DNA of 35,851 nucleotides from the NCBI GenBank assembly GCA_019359415.1, contig JAHHHH010000077.1, positions 1 through 35,851 of the forward strand. Reading direction: 5' to 3'. This document shows, one piece after another, positions 32,124 to 35,851 of this stretch. How positions within the stretch are numbered: position 1 is the stretch's first letter; each line of letters begins with the position of its first letter. The stretch is from Iphinoe sp. HA4291-MV1. GTDB lineage: Bacteria; Cyanobacteriota; Cyanobacteriia; Cyanobacteriales; Nostocaceae. Under the pieces are notes generated by a model. It searched no databases. It saw nothing but the letters and a program-made list of their open reading frames with translations, and had not been told where the DNA came from. The translations under genes and the position numbers were made by a program.

Positions 32124-33497
32124 CTACCAACTAGGACGCGCCATATTCTTAAACTTGGTGAATTGTCCATCGAACAATAACTTGGCTGTACCCGTTGGTC
32201 CTTCGCGGTGTTTTGCAAGAATAACCTCGGCTATACCTCTGTCTTGAGTGTCTGGAGTGTAGTATTCCTCACGGTAAAGCATGATTACCTTGTCCGCATC
32301 CTGCTCAATTCCGCCACTGTCACGCAGATCCGAGAGCATAGGACGCTTGTTGGTGCGAGTCTCTACTGCTCGTGACAATTGAGAAAGGCAGATAACAGGG
32401 GTTTGTAGTTTCATAGCTAGACGCTTTAAACCGCGTGTTAGTGCTGCTATCTCGTTGTTTCTGTTGCCGTTGTGCTCACTGCTCATCAGCTGTAAATAGT
32501 CAACAACAATTAGCCCAAGCTCACGGCGCTCCGAAGCCATAACTTTACGGCACTCAGCCTCAATGTAAGTCAGTGGGGGGTCTGGAGTGTCGTCCAGATA
32601 AATAGGCAACTCCGAAAGTGAGCCAATGGCTTTTGATAGCGGTTCCCATTGAGCTTCACCGATACGTCCTGACTTCAAATAGCCGGTTTCTATGCCTGCT
32701 TCGCTTGCCAACAGCCGCAGCGCAACCTGCAACTTAGACATTTCAAGGCTAAAAACAACGACTGGCAAGCGATAACTAGAGGCAACATTGAAAGCCACTT
32801 GAGCCGCGAACGCCGATTTTCCCATGCTTGGTCTGCCAGCGATAACAACCAAATCACCGCAACTAAAACCACTTGTCATCGCATCCAAGTCATAGAATCC
32901 AGTGGGGACACCTGGCAATGATGCACCTTGATTGCGCTCCTCAATTTGTTGGTATAAACCAACAACGACCTCACAAATGTGGCTGGCTCCAGATGTGGAT
33001 TGATTCTGTTGCAATTCGTAGATAAAATCCTGTAACTGCTCAATCGCCTGTTCTAGCGGCGTTTCTTCGTTTGATTTGTGCTGTAACTCGTTGGCAAGAC
33101 TGGCAAGTCTGCCTAATTCCCGGCGCTTCCATTTTTCAATAACCAGATCTGCAAGTGCATCAATGTTGATTGCTGATACTGTACAGTTAAGCAAAGTCGC
33201 TAACTTGTTGCAACCGCCAACGATTTCAAGCAAACCATTGTCAGCTAAGTAAGATTTCACACACAACAAGTCTGTAGGCTTTTCTTGGGCATTGAGTTTC
33301 AGTGCTGCTGAGTAGATGCGAGCGTGGGCGTTGATGTAGAAGTGCTTGGGCTTTAGGGTGTCCTTGACGCGCTCTATCGCCTGTGGGTCAAACAAAATCC
33401 CTCCAAGTATCGCTGACTCAGCCTCAATATTTTGAGGTGGAATTTTACCCGCTGCGCTTGCAAAATCAATGACATTGTCTCGGTTGTTCGCGTACAT
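32124..33497 (-). CDS. dnaB: DnaB-type replicative helicase
   Basis: The 457-aa protein has the DnaB N-terminal domain (PPQNIEAESAILGGILFDPQ, residues 20-39) and the RecA-like C-terminal domain. The latter carries Walker A GRPSMGKS (221-228), Walker B LIVVDYLQLM (about 334-343), SQLSRAVETR and DLRDSGGIEQDADKV motifs. It unwinds DNA at the fork. No intein is present. A plasmid-encoded helicase next to a Rep-like gene suggests self-reliant initiation. The start overlaps the upstream HTH gene by 32 bp. Confidence 0.93.
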   Translation of the reverse strand: MYANNRDNVIDFASAAGKIPPQNIEAESAILGGILFDPQAIERVKDTLKPKHFYINAHARIYSAALKLNAQEKPTDLLCVKSYLADNGLLEIVGGCNKLATLLNCTVSAINIDALADLVIEKWKRRELGRLASLANELQHKSNEETPLEQAIEQLQDFIYELQQNQSTSGASHICEVVVGLYQQIEERNQGASLPGVPTGFYDLDAMTSGFSCGDLVVIAGRPSMGKSAFAAQVAFNVASSYRLPVVVFSLEMSKLQVALRLLASEAGIETGYLKSGRIGEAQWEPLSKAIGSLSELPIYLDDTPDPPLTYIEAECRKVMASERRELGLIVVDYLQLMSSEHNGNRNNEIAALTRGLKRLAMKLQTPVICLSQLSRAVETRTNKRPMLSDLRDSGGIEQDADKVIMLYREEYYTPDTQDRGIAEVILAKHREGPTGTAKLLFDGQFTKFKNMARPSW

Positions 33498-33687
33498 ACT
33501 TCATTAAGTCTCCTATCTGACAATCAAAAGCCGCACAAATACGCTCAATCGTTTCGGTGTCAGGTATGCGCTCATGGTTTTCATAGAGCGCATATGCCGT
33601 TGTCTTACTTATTCCAGCGCGTTTGTAAAACTGGTATCTAGTTATGCCTAGACTGTCTACAAATTGCTTGATTGTGTTGATTACCAT
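33466..33687 (-). CDS. small HTH regulator preceding dnaB
   Basis: This 73-aa Cro/C1-type protein has its HTH around YQFYKRAGISKTTAYALYEN (residues 16-35), followed by ERICAAFDCQIGDLMKY. It is a paralogue of the regulator at 2793-3008. ATG 33687 is preferred over an in-frame ATG at 33714, because similarity to the paralogue begins there. Its 3' end overlaps dnaB, so they are co-transcribed. It may bind the same type of operator as its paralogue. Confidence 0.85.
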   Translation of the reverse strand: MVINTIKQFVDSLGITRYQFYKRAGISKTTAYALYENHERIPDTETIERICAAFDCQIGDLMKYVREQPRQCH

Positions 33688-33742
33688 GTTCCCGCTAGGG
33701 GGTACTACTTGCAATGACGATAGCTCATTGCAGGTAGTACCG

Positions 33743-35191
33743 TCAAGCAGGAATATTCACAAACCTCTCAGGATGCTTGGCGAGCGCCCACTCATACCAC
33801 TTGGCAGATATCTTGTTTTCACAGAATTTGGTTAACCCAACCTTCAGTAAAGTGTGGTATTGCCCTTCGTGACTGTGTATCTCCCAACTTTCAAAATCAA
33901 ATTTCTTGCGCTGTCTCTCCATTTCTGCGGGATCTTCTGCATAGTTGCTGATTTTGCGCTCACTAGCTCTACAAGCATCCTTCCACTGGTCAAACAGTAC
34001 AATCACCTCAACGTCTCCCCCATTGTCGTTAGAAAGCGCCGTAGAGACGTAGCTGTGAGCGTTCACAATATCGATGCCTCGCGATGTTTTCATGTAAGTT
34101 TTGTAGTACCCCAAAAATGCGGACTCGTTGAGGGGGTCATCGCTAAAAGCCAAATTTTGAGAACTCTTCTCACGCGCCGCGCCGCAATGTTGTTCCTTAA
34201 GAATCGGCTTGCTCGTAGTCGTTACGTCTTTGTTTTGTTGAACAACGATAGACGGAGTATCTTGAATAACCTTGTCTTGGATCTTGCTTTCGGCTTGTTC
34301 CTGACTTTTTTCCTTTTCAGATCCATCCTCTTGGGTGGGGGGCGCGGGTGGCGCAGCCAGGGGCGCTATCTGATTGATATGTGTAGAAGTATCTGTTAAT
34401 TCTCTGTAAGAGGGCTGGAGCGCTTGCTGTAACTGCGTTTCAGCTGTCGATTTTGCCACGGATGGCAGACCCTCTGCCATTGATGACGCAACCTCTGCCA
34501 CGGATGGCAGACCCTCTGCCATTGATGGCATAGGTATTTGTGCTTGCTCTGCCATTGATGGCATAGGTATTTGTGCTTGCTCTGCCATTGATGGCATAGG
34601 TATTTGTGCTTGCTCTGCCATTGATGGCATAAGTATTTGTGCTTGCTCTGCCATTGATGGCATAAGTATTTGTGCTTGCTCTGCCACAGAGGGTGGTACG
34701 GTTATCACTGAGTGACCTGGGCTGCTAGGTGTTGCTGACGAGGTCTTACACGTAAGACTTGGAGCCAGCCTTTGTTCCATTGATCTGTCGTCGGAGTCGG
34801 GTACTCGTTCTAATAACGCTGGCTCCAAGTCTAGGGGACAAATGCGTGTTCCATGCCAAAGCTTCATAGGGGCGTTGGGCTCGGTTTCCCAATAAATGAT
34901 TCCTTGCGCCCGTAACTTAGAAATGACACGGTAGAAGGTGCGCTCAGGGATGCCCCATTCCTTACAAAATGCCCGGACAGTCGTGTGCAGGACAAATCCG
35001 GGCTTATTGCACTTGATAATCCCCTCAATGTAAAATTCAGCCGTTATTTTCTTTTGCTTGTAAGCCTCTCTTAGGATGCTGGGTGTTACCATCCAAAAGA
35101 ATTTCTCTTGCTTTTTATTTCCACAATTATCGGAATTAGAAGCGAATGTGGAGACAGTGCCGTTGAGGTTTGTATTTGATTGTGTCATCAT
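33743..35191 (-). CDS. Rep-like winged-helix protein with a repetitive linker, 482 aa
   Basis: Residues about 30-105 form a winged-helix domain (WMVTPSILREAY..., VRAFCKEWGIPERTFYRVIS, KLRAQGIIYWE) common in cyanobacterial plasmid replication proteins. A long linker contains five perfect or near-perfect 11-residue repeats (SMAEQAQIPMP type). The C-terminal 130 residues contain a second folded part (NESAFLGYYKTYMKTSRGID...). ATG 35191 is chosen over 35344 because a hairpin and a promoter-like stretch lie between them. A role in initiation is inferred from the neighbouring dnaB. Confidence 0.65.
   Translation of the reverse strand: MMTQSNTNLNGTVSTFASNSDNCGNKKQEKFFWMVTPSILREAYKQKKITAEFYIEGIIKCNKPGFVLHTTVRAFCKEWGIPERTFYRVISKLRAQGIIYWETEPNAPMKLWHGTRICPLDLEPALLERVPDSDDRSMEQRLAPSLTCKTSSATPSSPGHSVITVPPSVAEQAQILMPSMAEQAQILMPSMAEQAQIPMPSMAEQAQIPMPSMAEQAQIPMPSMAEGLPSVAEVASSMAEGLPSVAKSTAETQLQQALQPSYRELTDTSTHINQIAPLAAPPAPPTQEDGSEKEKSQEQAESKIQDKVIQDTPSIVVQQNKDVTTTSKPILKEQHCGAAREKSSQNLAFSDDPLNESAFLGYYKTYMKTSRGIDIVNAHSYVSTALSNDNGGDVEVIVLFDQWKDACRASERKISNYAEDPAEMERQRKKFDFESWEIHSHEGQYHTLLKVGLTKFCENKISAKWYEWALAKHPERFVNIPA
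34515..34679 (-). repeat. 33-bp tandem repeat, 5 copies, inside the Rep-like gene
   Basis: Five head-to-tail copies of a 33-bp unit (beginning TCTGCCATTGATGGCATA on the plus strand) encode 11 residues each. Single-base changes (AGG/AAG) separate the first three from the last two. The array keeps the frame, so copy number can vary without breaking the protein. Confidence 0.9.
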
Positions 35192-35224
35192 GGGTTTAGA
35201 AATTTTTATTTTTAAATTGTTTTC

Positions 35225-35254
35225 GGGGCGCTTCTGTTGGTTACAGAGCGCCCC
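35225..35254. promoter_or_regulatory. GC-rich hairpin in the leader of the Rep-like gene
   Basis: GGGGCGCTTCTGT pairs with ACAGAGCGCCCC with one bulged T and a 5-base loop. It lies 34 bp upstream of the chosen rep start and downstream of a promoter-like TTGAAT...TAAATTATA stretch (about 35310-35280). It could be an attenuator controlling Rep level. Confidence 0.45.
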
Positions 35255-35401
35255 ATTTTGTTGTATGCCATCTGACCTGTGGTATAATTTACAGTCAAAT
35301 AATGGCAGCAATTCAAGGATACTGCGAACGTCAGACTCATGCAATATCTGCTCTTAGGAAAAGATTTCTATAGCAGACAGTGATGCTTTTGGTAGTGACT
35401 T

Positions 35402-35641
35402 TTACGCGACATCCTTGACTGTAAAGCCCTTGCTGCACCATTGAACTAACAGCCATCTGTCAGATTCTTTATCTAACGCTGGCTTTAGTCGCTGGGCAAA
35501 AAAATCTTCCCAAGCCTCTATACCGTGTTGTGTAACGAATTGTTTTTCAACTTCCTTAAATCGCTCCCAGTTGCGATCGCTTATAGCAGTTAGCATTGGA
35601 ATTAATTCACTAACTGGTATCTGGGTAGTTGTTTCACTCAT
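35402..35641 (-). CDS. hypothetical protein of the replication operon, 79 aa
   Basis: The 79-aa protein (MSETTTQIPVSELIPMLTAI...) is helical, with ERFKEVEKQFVTQHGIEAWE in the middle and a WLLVQWCSKGFTVKDVA end. No domain is recognised. ATG 35641 has GAGGG 8 bases upstream and is better than a TTG 15 bases earlier. It overlaps the stop of the gene interrupted by the Tn3 element. A TTGACA (35695-35690) and AATAAT (35670-35665) pair upstream, spaced 19 bp, might provide transcription now that the element cuts the operon. Confidence 0.7.
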   Translation of the reverse strand: MSETTTQIPVSELIPMLTAISDRNWERFKEVEKQFVTQHGIEAWEDFFAQRLKPALDKESDRWLLVQWCSKGFTVKDVA

Positions 35642-35724
35642 CTGGGTAGCCCTCAAAAATACAAATTATTGGCAAAGGTTCTATCTTGGTGTCAACAACT
35701 TTAACTAATTTTATTCCCCTCTTT
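35634..35724 (-). pseudogene. 3' part of the 70-aa gene interrupted by the Tn3 element
   Basis: This is the continuation of the frame that starts at 2697. Joined through one TCTTT, the reading goes KRIGRKRG to IKLVKVVDTKIEPLPIICIF and ends GYPDE with TGA at 35636-35634. The stop overlaps the ATG of the 79-aa gene, as expected for neighbours in an operon. As it stands it has no start codon. Confidence 0.8.
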
Positions 35725-35851
35725 GGGGTTTTTGTAGCAATCGTGCAGAAACTTACGCTAAGGCTGAAAGCTTTACTGGATAAAGGTTATAAACGTCAAG
35801 GTTTGAGGTGTAGTGCATTTGATCTGTAATTAGTCTGTCCAAAAAGACTCA
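35725..35851 (+). mobile_element. Tn3-family transposon, left end (continues at position 1)
   Basis: The left terminal repeat (35725-35762) begins GGGGTTTTTGTAGCAATC and ends ACGCTAAG. It is preceded by TCTTT, the same 5 bp found after the right end at 2570. The remaining 89 bp lead into the transposase N-terminus across the window junction. No promoter is obvious. Confidence 0.92.

Noticed and set aside
1-35851. tRNA, rRNA or riboswitch genes
   Set aside because: No cloverleaf-like or ribosomal sequence, and no recognisable riboswitch core, was seen on either strand.

Overview
The window reads as one complete circular plasmid of a cyanobacterium, probably a filamentous Nostocales-type strain. 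Nine copies of the cyanobacterial HIP1 octamer GCGATCGC are scattered through it, far above chance. It carries a plasmid replication module (DnaB-type helicase, Rep-like protein), parAB, a mobilisation module and a type I-B (MYXAN/Dev-type) CRISPR-Cas system. Circularity is inferred from the sequence: a Tn3-family element starts at 35725 near the right edge and ends at 2570 near the left edge. It has 38-bp inverted repeats at both ends and the same 5-bp target duplication, TCTTT, on both sides. Removing the element and one TCTTT copy restores an uninterrupted 70-codon gene whose two halves lie at opposite ends of the window.

Layout. Positions 35725-35851 plus 1-2570 hold the Tn3 element, whose transposase is broken by an internal deletion. 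The minus-strand replication operon runs through the junction: a small HTH regulator (3008), a 23-codon ORF, the interrupted 70-aa gene, a 79-aa protein, a Rep-like winged-helix protein (35191-33743), a second HTH regulator, DnaB helicase and a 118-aa protein. A plus-strand cluster at 3.4-8.1 kb encodes small unknown proteins, two membrane proteins and a membrane-anchored P-loop ATPase resembling a type IV coupling protein. Positions 8.2-10.5 kb hold a three-gene minus-strand operon (TIGR04255-family protein, HTH protein, unknown protein) of unknown role. Positions 10.9-16.2 kb are the mobilisation module: MobC and a MOBP-like relaxase on one side, and a divergent operon with a TraL/VirC1-like ATPase on the other, with a probable oriT between them.

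Positions 17.2-27.6 kb carry cas6-cas3-cas8-cas7-cas5-cas4/1-cas2 and an array of 17 repeats and 16 spacers. Degenerate copies of the CRISPR repeat lie outside the array, around the cas promoter and in the cas5-cas4/1 gap. Positions 27.6-29.3 kb are parB and parA, with a 26-bp perfect palindrome inside parB that is a good parS candidate. A full-length tyrosine recombinase follows at 29.7-30.7 kb. Two miniature elements with closely related Tn3-like ends (16454-17132 and 31072-31375) bracket the CRISPR-par-recombinase block.

How it fits together: replication and partition genes maintain the plasmid. MobA, MobC and the coupling-protein-like ATPase would let it be mobilised, but no mating-pair genes are present. 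The CRISPR system would protect the host and the plasmid from competing elements. The least described parts are the degenerate repeats around the cas genes, the relaxase C-terminal domain that recurs as a separate gene in an inverted duplication, and the three-gene operon at 8.2-10.5 kb.
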